From assembly GCF_001435235.1 (NCBI RefSeq), contig NZ_AZGB01000016.1:228386-292385 (forward strand): DNA of 64,000 nucleotides. The letters are read 5' to 3'. This document shows, in pieces, positions 35,892 to 44,672 of this stretch. The translations under genes were made by a program, and so were the position numbers. The stretch's first letter is position 1, and every line of letters begins with the position of its first letter. The stretch is from Liquorilactobacillus ghanensis DSM 18630. Lineage in GTDB: Bacteria; Bacillota; Bacilli; Lactobacillales; Lactobacillaceae. The notes beneath the pieces were generated by a model that saw only the letters and a program-made list of their open reading frames with translations, was not told where the DNA came from and did not search any database.

Positions 35892-36788
35892 ATGCTGCAG
35901 GTAACGAATTTGACAAAAACTTTTGGTCAAATGACGGCGGTTGATCATGAAAATTTCCAAATTAAACCAGGGGAGATTATGGGATTAATTGGTCAAAATG
36001 GTGCTGGTAAAACGACTACTTTTCGAATGATTCTGAATTTTTTGACGCCAGATAGTGGTCAAATTACTTGGAAAGGAAAACCATTAAAACAAGCTGATTA
36101 TGATCAGATTGGATATTTGCCGGAAGAACGAGGCTTGTATCCTAAAATGCGAGTTGATGAACAGATAACTTATTTTGCCAGGCTGCATGGAATGAAGCTT
36201 GCCGAAATTCGCCGCCAGCTTCCTAAATGGATGAATCAATTTCAAGTTAAGGGGAAATTAACTGATAAAGTTAAAGATCTTAGTAAAGGCAATCAGCAAA
36301 AGGTTCAACTGATTGCCACTTTAATTCATATGCCTAAACTGGTTATTTTAGATGAACCATTTTCTGGGCTTGATCCAGTTAATGCCAGTTTATTAGAAGC
36401 TGGCATTTTGAAGTTGCGAGATGCCGGTTCAGCAATTATCTATTCGAGTCATGATATGGGTAATGTTGAAGCTATTTCTGACCGGCTAGTGATGCTGCGT
36501 AACGGTCGGGTGGTTCTCAGTGGTGAGGTCGGTGAAATTCGTCAAAGTTTTGGGCGGACTAAATTATTTCTAGAATCAGAACTAACACCAAAACAATTAG
36601 CGGCTTATCCTGAGGTGCTTGCTGTCAAGCAGCGGGGAGCGGAACTTGAATTGACGCTCAGTGATCCAGCTGTTGGACAAAAAATTTTTGCCGCAGCTAC
36701 ACAGCAGGGATATATTCCAGAGTTTCGGCAAGTACCGCCTTCTTTGGATGAAATTTTCCGTTTGAAAGCAGGTGGGGCTGATGAATAA
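35892..36788 (+). CDS. ABC transporter ATP-binding protein, NatA/YhaQ-like
   Basis: 298 aa. Walker A GQNGAGKTT, signature LSKGNQQKVQ and Walker B LVILDEPFSGLD in the first 220 residues, with a C-terminal extension typical of exporters that pair with an ABC-2 permease. It overlaps the permease start by 8 bp, so translation is coupled. TATACT at 35858-35863 with a TG extension is the likely -10. NatAB in Bacillus exports sodium; a drug or lipid substrate is equally possible. Confidence 0.85.
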   Translation: MLQVTNLTKTFGQMTAVDHENFQIKPGEIMGLIGQNGAGKTTTFRMILNFLTPDSGQITWKGKPLKQADYDQIGYLPEERGLYPKMRVDEQITYFARLHGMKLAEIRRQLPKWMNQFQVKGKLTDKVKDLSKGNQQKVQLIATLIHMPKLVILDEPFSGLDPVNASLLEAGILKLRDAGSAIIYSSHDMGNVEAISDRLVMLRNGRVVLSGEVGEIRQSFGRTKLFLESELTPKQLAAYPEVLAVKQRGAELELTLSDPAVGQKIFAAATQQGYIPEFRQVPPSLDEIFRLKAGGADE

Positions 36789-38031
36789 GTTTTGGATTGT
36801 TACTAATCAAATTTATCGTAAAAATCTAAAAAGTGGTTCTTGGTTGTCATTAGTTTTGTTACCGTTAATTCTATTAGCATTGGTAATCGGTATTGTTTGG
36901 TATACTAATCAGCATAACGAACCAGCTCAAGTAGCGGTGGTAACTGATAATCCGGCAATTGCCCAAGTTTTAAAAAAAGCCAATGATGCGGATGTTCATT
37001 ATCAGTATTTAACAGCTGGACAAGCAGAAAAAAAATTAAAGAATGAAAAAATTACTGGAGTTTTGACAATTAAAACTCAGCCGACAATTTCAGCCAAATA
37101 TGTGGAGTTGGCTAATGCAGAGACAAATGTTGACTTGAGTAAGCTGCGATCCACATTAACTGGTTTAAAAGTTAACCAGACAGCAGCACAGTTAAAGCTA
37201 ACTTCAGCACAACTGCAGGCTTTAACTACTCCAGCTCAAGTTCAAAAGAAAACCATATCTTTTGAAAAAGGTAAACAAGTTGCTAAAAGCAATGCCACAT
37301 CAGTGATTAATTACACTTTTGCGACGGCTTTAACTATTTTTATTATGCTGATCGTTACTATTTATGGTCAAATGCTGGCACAAGAAATTGCAACGGAAAA
37401 AGGCTCACGCATTATGGAAATTTTGTTGAGTTCAGTTAGTGCGACAACACAATTTTTTGCTAAACTCACAGCTATTTTGTTATTGTTGATAACGCAGTTG
37501 GCAATCTATGTAATAGCTGGTGCTCTTAGTTGGGGTTGGCTGAAGCAACAGGCCTTTGTTAAAAATTTCTTGCCATCGATTGATTTTTCGGTTCTATGGT
37601 CGGCGACCTCAGTGATTTCCGTTTTATTTTTTATTATTGGTACAATGACTTTTGCCGTCTTGGCTGCGTTATTAGGTTCGGTAGTGGCAAATCAAGAACA
37701 AGTCAACACGGCAGTTATGCCGATTTCGCTGTTAGCGATGGCTGGTTATTTGCTGTCTTTTATGGCGCAGACTGGGGATTCAACGCTGATTAAAGTTTTT
37801 AGTTATATTCCATTTATTAATATTGAATTAATGCCGGTTAGATTAGCATTGCAGCATACAACTCTGGCAGCTGCTTGTGTAAGTTTGGCAATTGCGATAG
37901 TTTTTTTATTAGGATTTACTTTTTTGACAGTCAATGTTTATCGAACTAATGTTTTAGTTTATTCGGAAGCTGGAATTTTAAAAGCGATTCGCCAATCATT
38001 CCGTATTTGGCAAGCTGAACGAAAAAGATAA
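36781..38031 (+). CDS. ABC-2 type permease, NatB/YhaP-like
   Basis: 416 aa. One N-terminal TM (about 18-40), a large outer domain (about 45-180), then five or six TM segments (about 180-395), including GQMLAQEIATEKGSRIMEILLSS, a sequence typical of ABC-2 permeases. The ATG at 36781 lies within the end of the ATPase gene. Forms the exporter with the preceding gene. Confidence 0.85.
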   Translation: MNKFWIVTNQIYRKNLKSGSWLSLVLLPLILLALVIGIVWYTNQHNEPAQVAVVTDNPAIAQVLKKANDADVHYQYLTAGQAEKKLKNEKITGVLTIKTQPTISAKYVELANAETNVDLSKLRSTLTGLKVNQTAAQLKLTSAQLQALTTPAQVQKKTISFEKGKQVAKSNATSVINYTFATALTIFIMLIVTIYGQMLAQEIATEKGSRIMEILLSSVSATTQFFAKLTAILLLLITQLAIYVIAGALSWGWLKQQAFVKNFLPSIDFSVLWSATSVISVLFFIIGTMTFAVLAALLGSVVANQEQVNTAVMPISLLAMAGYLLSFMAQTGDSTLIKVFSYIPFINIELMPVRLALQHTTLAAACVSLAIAIVFLLGFTFLTVNVYRTNVLVYSEAGILKAIRQSFRIWQAERKR

Positions 38032-38080
38032 TTTAGTGATCGACTAACTAAAAGATATTTTAATTACTGCGAATTTAAGA

Positions 38081-38111
38081 GATTGACCAGACTTTTTGGT
38101 CAGTCTTTTTT
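38081..38111 (+). terminator. terminator after the ABC operon
   Basis: TGACCA and TGGTCA arms (38084-38103) with a T-run from 38105. Confidence 0.75.
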
Positions 38112-38240
38112 ATTATGGAGGGATAATTTTCTTGCCAGTGAAATTGAGAATTTTTGCATTTTAAATGGCGAGTGTTAGAATTTAATTGAAATAAGTTATT
38201 AGTTGATAAAAATTAAAAATAACAAAAGGGAGTGTTTTAC

Positions 38241-39197
38241 ATGACAATTGATCCCCGAAAAGCACAGGCTGTTTGGAAAGATGTTGGCGAGAACGTTCAA
38301 TTTACGGTTTTAAAATTGAAACGCGATGATCAAGCTAAAGCACAACAAGTAATCCAAGAGTTTGCTGATCGGTATCAAGCAATTATTCGTTCATTGCGAA
38401 TTCGTTCGGCTAAACCAGGTGGTGATTCAAACCTAAAAGTAACCTTGGGATTTAGCAGTAGTGCTTGGGACTATTTATTTCCGCAAGCCGCAAAGCCGAA
38501 GGAACTTGAACCATTTACCACACTTAAAGGTCCTAAGTATCAGATGCCAGCCACTGAAGGTGACCTCTTCTTACACATTCGGGCCGACAGTGAGGCGATT
38601 GTTTATGAAGCTCAAACCGATTTTCGTCGTTTCTTGCAAGACGTTACGCTCGTTGTTGATGAAACTAAAGGATTTCGTTACTTCGAGGGGCGGGCAATCA
38701 TTGGTTTTATCGATGGAACTGAAGTACCTGCAGTTGAAGAAGCAGCTGACTATGCTTTAATTGGTGATGAAGACCCGGAATTTATCAATGGTTCTTATGC
38801 GTTTGCCCAGAAATGGCTGCATGACATGGATTTCTGGAATCATTTAAAAGTTGAACAGCAGGAAAAAGGTGTCGGCCGCGAAAAATTCAGCGATTTAGAA
38901 CTGGCTGAAAAAGATAAGTATCATAATGCGCACAACATCAGTTCTAAACTGGAAATTAATGGTGAAGAACAAAAAATTGTACGGATGAATGTTCCGTTCT
39001 CTGATCCGGCTGCGGGGAAAACTGGAACCTATTTTATCGGTTATGCTCGCCATTGGAAGATTATTAAACAAATGCTGCAGCAGATGTTGGACAAATCCGA
39101 TTTCTTATTGAGTTTTTCTACTATCTTATCAGGACAGGTTTTCTTTATTCCTTCACGTGATTTATTGGATCGAATGGCAACTGGAGAACTTAATTGA
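38241..39197 (+). CDS. DyP-type heme peroxidase
   Basis: 318 aa. The DyP signature GXXDG is present as GFIDGTE, with the catalytic Asp. A downstream His in the YHNAHNIS region is the probable proximal heme ligand, and an Arg follows in RMNVPFSD. Acts on hydrogen peroxide and dyes or small electron donors; physiological role in lactobacilli is unclear because most depend on external heme. No signal peptide or encapsulin gene is seen. The ATG at 38241 has GGGAGTG upstream. Confidence 0.85.
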   Translation: MTIDPRKAQAVWKDVGENVQFTVLKLKRDDQAKAQQVIQEFADRYQAIIRSLRIRSAKPGGDSNLKVTLGFSSSAWDYLFPQAAKPKELEPFTTLKGPKYQMPATEGDLFLHIRADSEAIVYEAQTDFRRFLQDVTLVVDETKGFRYFEGRAIIGFIDGTEVPAVEEAADYALIGDEDPEFINGSYAFAQKWLHDMDFWNHLKVEQQEKGVGREKFSDLELAEKDKYHNAHNISSKLEINGEEQKIVRMNVPFSDPAAGKTGTYFIGYARHWKIIKQMLQQMLDKSDFLLSFSTILSGQVFFIPSRDLLDRMATGELN

Positions 39198-39341
39198 AAT
39201 TAGGCCTAACCAGTTTGCTGACTGATGGATACAGTCATTAAAAATCAAATTCTTACTTTAAATATAATTGCAGATCAAAAAATCCTTTCTAAATGATGAT
39301 TAAATAATCATTAGTTAGGGTTTATTTTTTTCTTACTTTAT

Positions 39342-39370
39342 TTGACAAAAAAATCACAAACTTATATCCT
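39342..39370 (+). promoter_or_regulatory. consensus promoter of the YagU-like gene
   Basis: Perfect TTGACA (39342-39347), 17-bp spacer, TATCCT (39365-39370). Confidence 0.7.
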
Positions 39371-39395
39371 ATTAATGGGAAAGGGAGTTGAAAGT

Positions 39396-39935
39396 ATGTT
39401 TGAATTATCTAAACCCAAAGCTTCTTTGGGTGCAATTATTTGGAAAAGTATTTGGTATGGCTTCATTGCTGGGATGATTTCCGGCATGGTTAAAATCGGT
39501 TGGGAAAATATTTTACCACCGCGAACACTTGCGCGAAATTTAACTAATCCACCACAACATCTGTTAGAGCAAATTGGTTTTTCTGCTAAAACAGTACATG
39601 CATTTGTTTATTATTCTACTGATCAAAAAGTTTTCTACGTAGCTTTGTTGATGCATTTTGGCTTTTCGATTGTTTTTGCTGCACTATTTTTATTTTTAGC
39701 CCAATATTGGAAAATAACGACTTTGTGGCAAGGTGCAGCTTACGGAATTGTAATCTGGATTGCTTTTCATTTAATTATTTTGCCGGCTTTAGGTACTATT
39801 CCAGCTCCATGGCATCAGCCGTTCTCTGAGCATTTTTCAGAATTTTTCGGACATATTGTCTGGTCATGGTCGATTTATGCTGTGGCGGTTTGCTTAGCCA
39901 AAAATGATAAGAAGCATATTTTGAGAAACCTTTAA
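39396..39935 (+). CDS. YagU-family (DUF1440) inner membrane protein
   Basis: 179 aa with about four hydrophobic segments, GFIAGMISGMVKIGWE near the start and LPPRTLARNLTNPPQ in the first loop. The pattern fits the DUF1440/YagU family, which has been tied to acid resistance in Escherichia coli; function here is inferred from that only. The ATG at 39396 follows GGGAG by 9 nt; longer frames start within the promoter. Confidence 0.75.
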   Translation: MFELSKPKASLGAIIWKSIWYGFIAGMISGMVKIGWENILPPRTLARNLTNPPQHLLEQIGFSAKTVHAFVYYSTDQKVFYVALLMHFGFSIVFAALFLFLAQYWKITTLWQGAAYGIVIWIAFHLIILPALGTIPAPWHQPFSEHFSEFFGHIVWSWSIYAVAVCLAKNDKKHILRNL

Positions 39936-39947
39936 ATTACTTAAAAA

Positions 39948-40005
39948 ATAAAAGTGTAACACTCAAAGGATCAAATTAATGATCTATAAGGGTTACACTT
40001 TTTTA
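39948..40005. terminator. bidirectional terminator
   Basis: An 11-bp stem (AAAAGTGTAAC at 39950-39960 with its complement at 39992-40002), an inner GATC/GATC stem and flanking A and T runs. It serves yagU and the convergent glycosyltransferase. Confidence 0.7.
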
Positions 40006-40091
40006 TTGTTCTAATATTTTGTGCATATTAATTGAGTACTTTAATTTTTAATTCTAAAACGGCATTCAGAATGCGAAACATATTTTCAAAA

Positions 40092-41582
40092 TTATTCGTT
40101 CCATTTTAATGACTCATGCTGAGGTTTATATAAGGCGTAGTAATCGAATTGTTTGAAGCGTTCCAGTTTTTGTTTATCATATTCTTTTTGTCGGTTTGAT
40201 TTTAACTCAAAGATAAAACCCAAGCAGCCTGGGAAAAATGACAATAGAATCCAAGAACAACCGGAGCATGCAATAGAAATCATAATTGTTAAAATTGAAA
40301 AAAGTATTTCTTGCCAATGTTTTTTAAAGGCATTAGCTAAAGTGATCTGATCATTTATCTTAGGCGTCACATTGAATTTGGCAGTACATTTAAACAAAGC
40401 TAAAAATGTACTTTTAATAGTTAAATAGTAAAAAGAGCCATATAGAAAAGCAATTTGTAGTTCGTAACCAAGCATTTCCCAAAACTTCATCCCGCGCTGC
40501 AATTCAAAATAACCATCAATAATGCCTTGGCTAAAGTAACATAGTAATACCGGGAGCAACATAAAAAATTGATATCCCAGCTTTATTTTCGCCAAGGGGA
40601 AAACGATGCTGCAGAGTAACAAACTTAGATACTGAAAAGCATTGATGGGGACCGATAAAGTAAAACTAAAGAGATCCAGCTTTTGGTAGCAGCTTAATAA
40701 GTTTGTATTTTTTAAGTCCTTAAAATATTTGCGGAAAAATTCGAAGTTAGCTGAGCAAAATTTACTGGAACGAATCATCAAAGCGTTCATATTTACAGGA
40801 AATTCTTCATTTCCATAAATTTGAGAAGCAAATTTAATATTCCATCCCTTTAGAATGGCTTCGACTGATGTGCAAAGATCTTCTGCTACGGCAAAAGGAA
40901 TTTTACCAATATCTTCGAAACACTCACGTGATATCATGACACCGTGGCCCAGTTCGATGCAAACAGTTCCTCCGCGTTCCGCAACTCGGGGCTGATAGTT
41001 GTTTTTAGCACTGGCAGGTTCTCTAAGGCCACTTTCGACACTTCGAACTACATTTTGAACGGGCCAGAAAATATTTCCGGAATTAGAGAAAAGATCCATA
41101 AAAGCATTATAGTTTTGACCGCTTATATGATTGCATTGTAGAATTCCTAAATTATCACTGTTATAAAAAAACTTTAAACACTTTTCAACGAATTTTCTTT
41201 CAAGTAATTCATCGCTATCTAAGATCACAAAGTAGTCATAACTATCTTTTGGCTGATGACACAAATAATTGTTTAAGTTGCCAGCTTTTGCCTGTTTATT
41301 TGGAACATTGCGCACCCATTGAACATCTGGATGGGTTTTGGTGAATTGGCGGATCATTTTGATATATTTTTCATCTGTTGAATTATCTAAAATAATGCCT
41401 TGAACATTATCATAAGTTTGATTTAGGCACTCTGCAAAAGCATAAGGAATGAAGTCATTGTATGTAGTGTAAAGCAGCTTTACTCGTGGATGCCAATTCT
41501 GCGGTAGAGGTTTGTTTAGAATAGCTAATTCTTTTTGCTGTTCTTTCTTTTTAATAAATTGATATCTAAAGGCAATTCCCAA
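40092..41582 (-). CDS. membrane glycosyltransferase family 2, catalytic part (frameshifted from its N-terminus)
   Basis: 496 codons as an open frame. A GT-A domain shows LLYTTYNDF, the DxD-type VILDSDE and an AVAEDLCTS segment with the likely catalytic acid, followed by three or four TM segments and a cytoplasmic tail. The layout is that of processive, cellulose-synthase-like enzymes. The usual Q-x-x-R-W is not recognisable at its expected place (MIRSSKFCSANF). It lacks a ribosome site for its first ATG. The missing N-terminal TM pair is the overlapping frame at 41566-41802, and removing one base from the A10 run would join them into about 569 aa. Product unknown; a surface or capsular polysaccharide is inferred. 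Confidence 0.7.
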   Translation of the reverse strand: MGIAFRYQFIKKKEQQKELAILNKPLPQNWHPRVKLLYTTYNDFIPYAFAECLNQTYDNVQGIILDNSTDEKYIKMIRQFTKTHPDVQWVRNVPNKQAKAGNLNNYLCHQPKDSYDYFVILDSDELLERKFVEKCLKFFYNSDNLGILQCNHISGQNYNAFMDLFSNSGNIFWPVQNVVRSVESGLREPASAKNNYQPRVAERGGTVCIELGHGVMISRECFEDIGKIPFAVAEDLCTSVEAILKGWNIKFASQIYGNEEFPVNMNALMIRSSKFCSANFEFFRKYFKDLKNTNLLSCYQKLDLFSFTLSVPINAFQYLSLLLCSIVFPLAKIKLGYQFFMLLPVLLCYFSQGIIDGYFELQRGMKFWEMLGYELQIAFLYGSFYYLTIKSTFLALFKCTAKFNVTPKINDQITLANAFKKHWQEILFSILTIMISIACSGCSWILLSFFPGCLGFIFELKSNRQKEYDKQKLERFKQFDYYALYKPQHESLKWNE

Positions 41583-41802
41583 ATTTGAAATTCCAAAAAA
41601 AAAATGTGGCTACGAAGATTTGATTAAGAATAAGTAAAAACACTAAGAAATATTGGCTGTTTTGATAGGTTGGAATAATACTGTAGTTTATTGTGTAGTA
41701 CTCAAAAATGCACATTATGATAAACCAAACTGATAAAATCCAAGTGTAGGTTACGGGACGACTTTTATAAAAAGAACTTGGGCGGGTTGCTTTGATTTCC
41801 AT
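41566..41802 (-). CDS. N-terminal membrane segment of the same glycosyltransferase (frameshifted)
   Basis: 78 codons with AGAGGAG upstream of a good ATG. Two TM segments (about 18-35 and 48-70) lead into the sequence ATFFFW at a run of ten T on the coding strand (plus-strand A10 at 41595-41604). With nine T the frame continues as ATFFFGISNLGIAFRYQF into the catalytic part. As it stands it ends 12 codons later. Either a sequencing miscount, a real off-phase, or slippage-corrected expression. Confidence 0.65.
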   Translation of the reverse strand: MEIKATRPSSFYKSRPVTYTWILSVWFIIMCIFEYYTINYSIIPTYQNSQYFLVFLLILNQIFVATFFFWNFKFGNCL

Positions 41803-42278
41803 ACAAAATCTCCTCTGTTTAAATTATCAAAAAAATCATAGTAATTGTTTTTAAAATCTAAAATAATATATTGTTTATAGAAAAATGATTCATAAATAAA
41901 TCGTTATATGCAAATTAAATGATTTTAATAAAAGATTATCGTTTAATTTGGGTCAAGTCAAGAACTTATTTTAATTTATGGGTATTTTATTACACTTATA
42001 TAAGAATGGATACTAGATTTTTTTAATAAGCTTAACTAAATATATTTGCTGGGGAATATGGATTATTTGTTATTAGCAGTGGAATTGCTTTAAAGAGCTC
42101 ATCTGTTATCGAATAATTAATTAAAAAATGGTGTTTTTAAATTGAGTGTAGGTGCTTAAATTGAGAACGCTATTTTTTTGAATGTTAATTTATTGGCTGT
42201 AAAAACTAACAAAAACGTCGAATTTTAATAATCTTGATGAAAAAAAGCTCATATTTCGGTCTGTTTTGTAAAAAATGG
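41803..42278. other. AT-rich intergenic region
   Basis: This 476-bp stretch holds the start region of the glycosyltransferase (minus strand) and otherwise very AT-rich sequence. I see no gene, repeat or recognisable RNA in it. Confidence 0.4.
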
Positions 42279-42432
42279 TATGATAATAACAAGTATTTTT
42301 GGAACAAATTTTGGGATAGAGTCTTAAATCCTAACTATAATTATGAAAAATTTAGATGTTTTAACCTCAGGGGTGGTGATGTATTAAAAGTCATTTCTTG
42401 ATAGCGTTTTCAAGAAATGTTACGATTTTTTT
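42279..42432 (+). promoter_or_regulatory. promoter and leader of the nucleoside operon with cre-containing hairpin
   Basis: An extended -10, TGG TATGAT (42279-42284), starts a leader of about 175 nt. Near its end CATTTCTTGA (42392-42401) pairs perfectly with TCAAGAAATG (42410-42419), and a run of seven T follows six bases later. Inside lies TGATAGCGTTTTCA (42399-42412), one mismatch from the CcpA consensus. The element could serve as a cre roadblock, as an attenuator, or both. Confidence 0.5.
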
Positions 42433-42466
42433 AGAAAGAAAATTTTAAAATAAGTGAGGGATTAAA

Positions 42467-43375
42467 TTGAAACGAGTAACGATTTTAGGGAGCTTGAATA
42501 TTGATACGACACTTAAAATCGAGCATTTTCCGTTGCCCGGTGAGACAGTCGAAGCAATCAGTAAAAGCAGTACAGCTGGCGGTAAAGGAGCCAACCAAGC
42601 AGTTGCGGCTGCGCGGTTAGGTGCTAAAACGTATTTTATTGGCTGTGTTGGTCAAGATAGTTCTGGTAAATATCTGACTGCTGCTTTAGCCGAAGAAGGT
42701 ATTGATACAGCAAATATCTTGCGTGATAGTAAGGCTGGTACCGGCACGGCAAATATTTTATTGGATAAAAGTGGTCAAAATAGTATTGTAATTTATGGTG
42801 GTGCGAACCGCAGAATTACTGCAGCACAAATTCAAGCTGCTGCAAATCAATTGGCTGCAAGTGAATTTTTGGTTGCTCAGTTTGAAACTTCATTAGAAAT
42901 GACACTTAAAGCTTTTACAATTGCTCATCAACAAGGAGTAAAAACAATTTTAAATCCGGCACCGGCACATAAGATTGCTCCAGAATTACTGCAGGTGACG
43001 GATTTGATTGTGCCAAATGAAATTGAGAGCTGTTTAATTACCGGTATTAAGATTACTGATCAGTATTCCATGGAAAAAACAGCACAGAAGTTTCGCGAGA
43101 TGGGAATTGCTAATTTAATTATTACTTTGGGCAGTCGTGGTGTTTATTATGCAATTGGAGATAAATCTGAATTGGTACCGGCTTTTAAAGTTCGAGCAGT
43201 TGATACAACAGCAGCAGGAGACACTTTTATTGGGGCTTTAGCTGCTAAATTAGATTCGGATTTCAGCAATATGGCAGCCGCAATTAAATTTGCACAAAAA
43301 GCCAGCTCAATTACAGTTCAGCGTTTGGGAGCGCAAGCAGCAATTCCGACATTGACAGAAGTTGAGGAAGATTAA
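42467..43375 (+). CDS. rbsK: ribokinase
   Basis: 302 aa PfkB-family kinase phosphorylating ribose with ATP. N-terminal GSLNIDTTL, then GGKGANQAVAAARLG, and the C-terminal anion hole with catalytic Asp in DTTAAGDTF. TTG start at 42467 behind GTGAGGG. First gene of an operon that takes up nucleosides, splits them and phosphorylates the ribose released. Spacing to the next gene is 15 nt. Confidence 0.9.
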   Translation: MKRVTILGSLNIDTTLKIEHFPLPGETVEAISKSSTAGGKGANQAVAAARLGAKTYFIGCVGQDSSGKYLTAALAEEGIDTANILRDSKAGTGTANILLDKSGQNSIVIYGGANRRITAAQIQAAANQLAASEFLVAQFETSLEMTLKAFTIAHQQGVKTILNPAPAHKIAPELLQVTDLIVPNEIESCLITGIKITDQYSMEKTAQKFREMGIANLIITLGSRGVYYAIGDKSELVPAFKVRAVDTTAAGDTFIGALAAKLDSDFSNMAAAIKFAQKASSITVQRLGAQAAIPTLTEVEED

Positions 43376-43390
43376 GAGGAGGCGGAAGTT

Positions 43391-44626
43391 TTGTTAGTGG
43401 TGTTAAACATTTTAGGAATACTTTTCTGTTTGGCGGTAGCTTATCTTTTTTCAGCTGACCGTAAACATGTTGATTGGCGCTCAGTAGGAATTGTTTTATT
43501 ATTAGAAATCTTTTTAGCGTGGTTTTTAGTCGGTTTTCCAGTCGGACGAATGATTGTCAAGGCAATGGCAGATGGTTTCAATTGGTTGGTTGAAATTGCT
43601 TATGATGGAATTAAATTTGCTTTGCCAGACTTTGTTTCAAAACAATTTGGCGGGACTGCTGATTCAATGAATTTCTTAACCAGTGCATTATTACCGATTC
43701 TATTAGTAGTGCCATTATTTGATATTTTAACTTATATCGGGATTTTACCATGGATTATCAAATGGATTGGCAAGTTTCTATCATTTATTACTGGTCAGCC
43801 AAAATTCGAAGCTTTCTTTTCAGTCGAAATGATGTTCTTAGGTAATACGGAAGTTTTGGCTGTTTCCAAGCAACAATTACAGCATATGAGCAAAGAACGC
43901 AACTTAACTTTGGCGTTAATGTCAATGAGTTGTGTGACGGCTTCAATTCTAGGTTCGTATATGCAGATGATGCCGGGGCAGTTTGTTTTGACGGCAGTGC
44001 CATTAAATATTTTAGGAGCAATTATTATTACCAGCATTTTGAATCCCGTCAAAATTACACCAGAAGAGGATCAAATTTATGGTGTTCAGCAGACAGAAGA
44101 CAAAAAAGAGCCGTTTTTTTCATTCTTGGGTGATTCAATTTTAGGCGCAGGCCGGTTAATTTTAATTATTCTCTTCACAGTTATTTCTTTTGTAGCTTTA
44201 GCATCTTTGATTGATCATTTATTGGCTTTAACAACACTTAAATGGTTATCATTGGAAAATATTATGGGTATTTTTATGTATCCATTTACTTTGTTGATGG
44301 GCTTTGATTTTGGTAAAGCATTTGAATTGGCTCGATTTATGGGAACCAAGCTGGTTACTAATGAATTTGTAGTAATGGGTGAGGTTTCCAAACAAGTAAT
44401 GCATCATCAAGGAATTTTTGCATCAGCGCATGCACGAGCTGTTTTGACAGTCTTTTTAACCAGTTTTGCCAACTTTGGAACTTTAGGGATGATTATTGGA
44501 GCTTTCAAGGGATTGGTTCAAAAGGAAAAAGTTGATTATATTTCTGGACAGGTACCGCGGATGTTGTTATCTGGAATTTTGGTTTCAGCATTGTCAGCAA
44601 CTTTAGCTGGTTTGTTTATTTGGTAG
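43391..44626 (+). CDS. nupC: NupC-family concentrative nucleoside transporter
   Basis: 411 aa, about 10 hydrophobic segments. GNTEVLAVSKQQL and the conserved FANFGTLGMIIGA near the end are hallmarks of CNT transporters, which import nucleosides with protons or sodium. TTG start with AGGAGG 9 nt upstream. Sits between ribokinase and the nucleoside hydrolases. Confidence 0.85.
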   Translation: MLVVLNILGILFCLAVAYLFSADRKHVDWRSVGIVLLLEIFLAWFLVGFPVGRMIVKAMADGFNWLVEIAYDGIKFALPDFVSKQFGGTADSMNFLTSALLPILLVVPLFDILTYIGILPWIIKWIGKFLSFITGQPKFEAFFSVEMMFLGNTEVLAVSKQQLQHMSKERNLTLALMSMSCVTASILGSYMQMMPGQFVLTAVPLNILGAIIITSILNPVKITPEEDQIYGVQQTEDKKEPFFSFLGDSILGAGRLILIILFTVISFVALASLIDHLLALTTLKWLSLENIMGIFMYPFTLLMGFDFGKAFELARFMGTKLVTNEFVVMGEVSKQVMHHQGIFASAHARAVLTVFLTSFANFGTLGMIIGAFKGLVQKEKVDYISGQVPRMLLSGILVSALSATLAGLFIW

Positions 44627-44672
44627 TTGCACAATAAACTAGTTATTTGATTTTAGATTGGAGGTAATCAGG

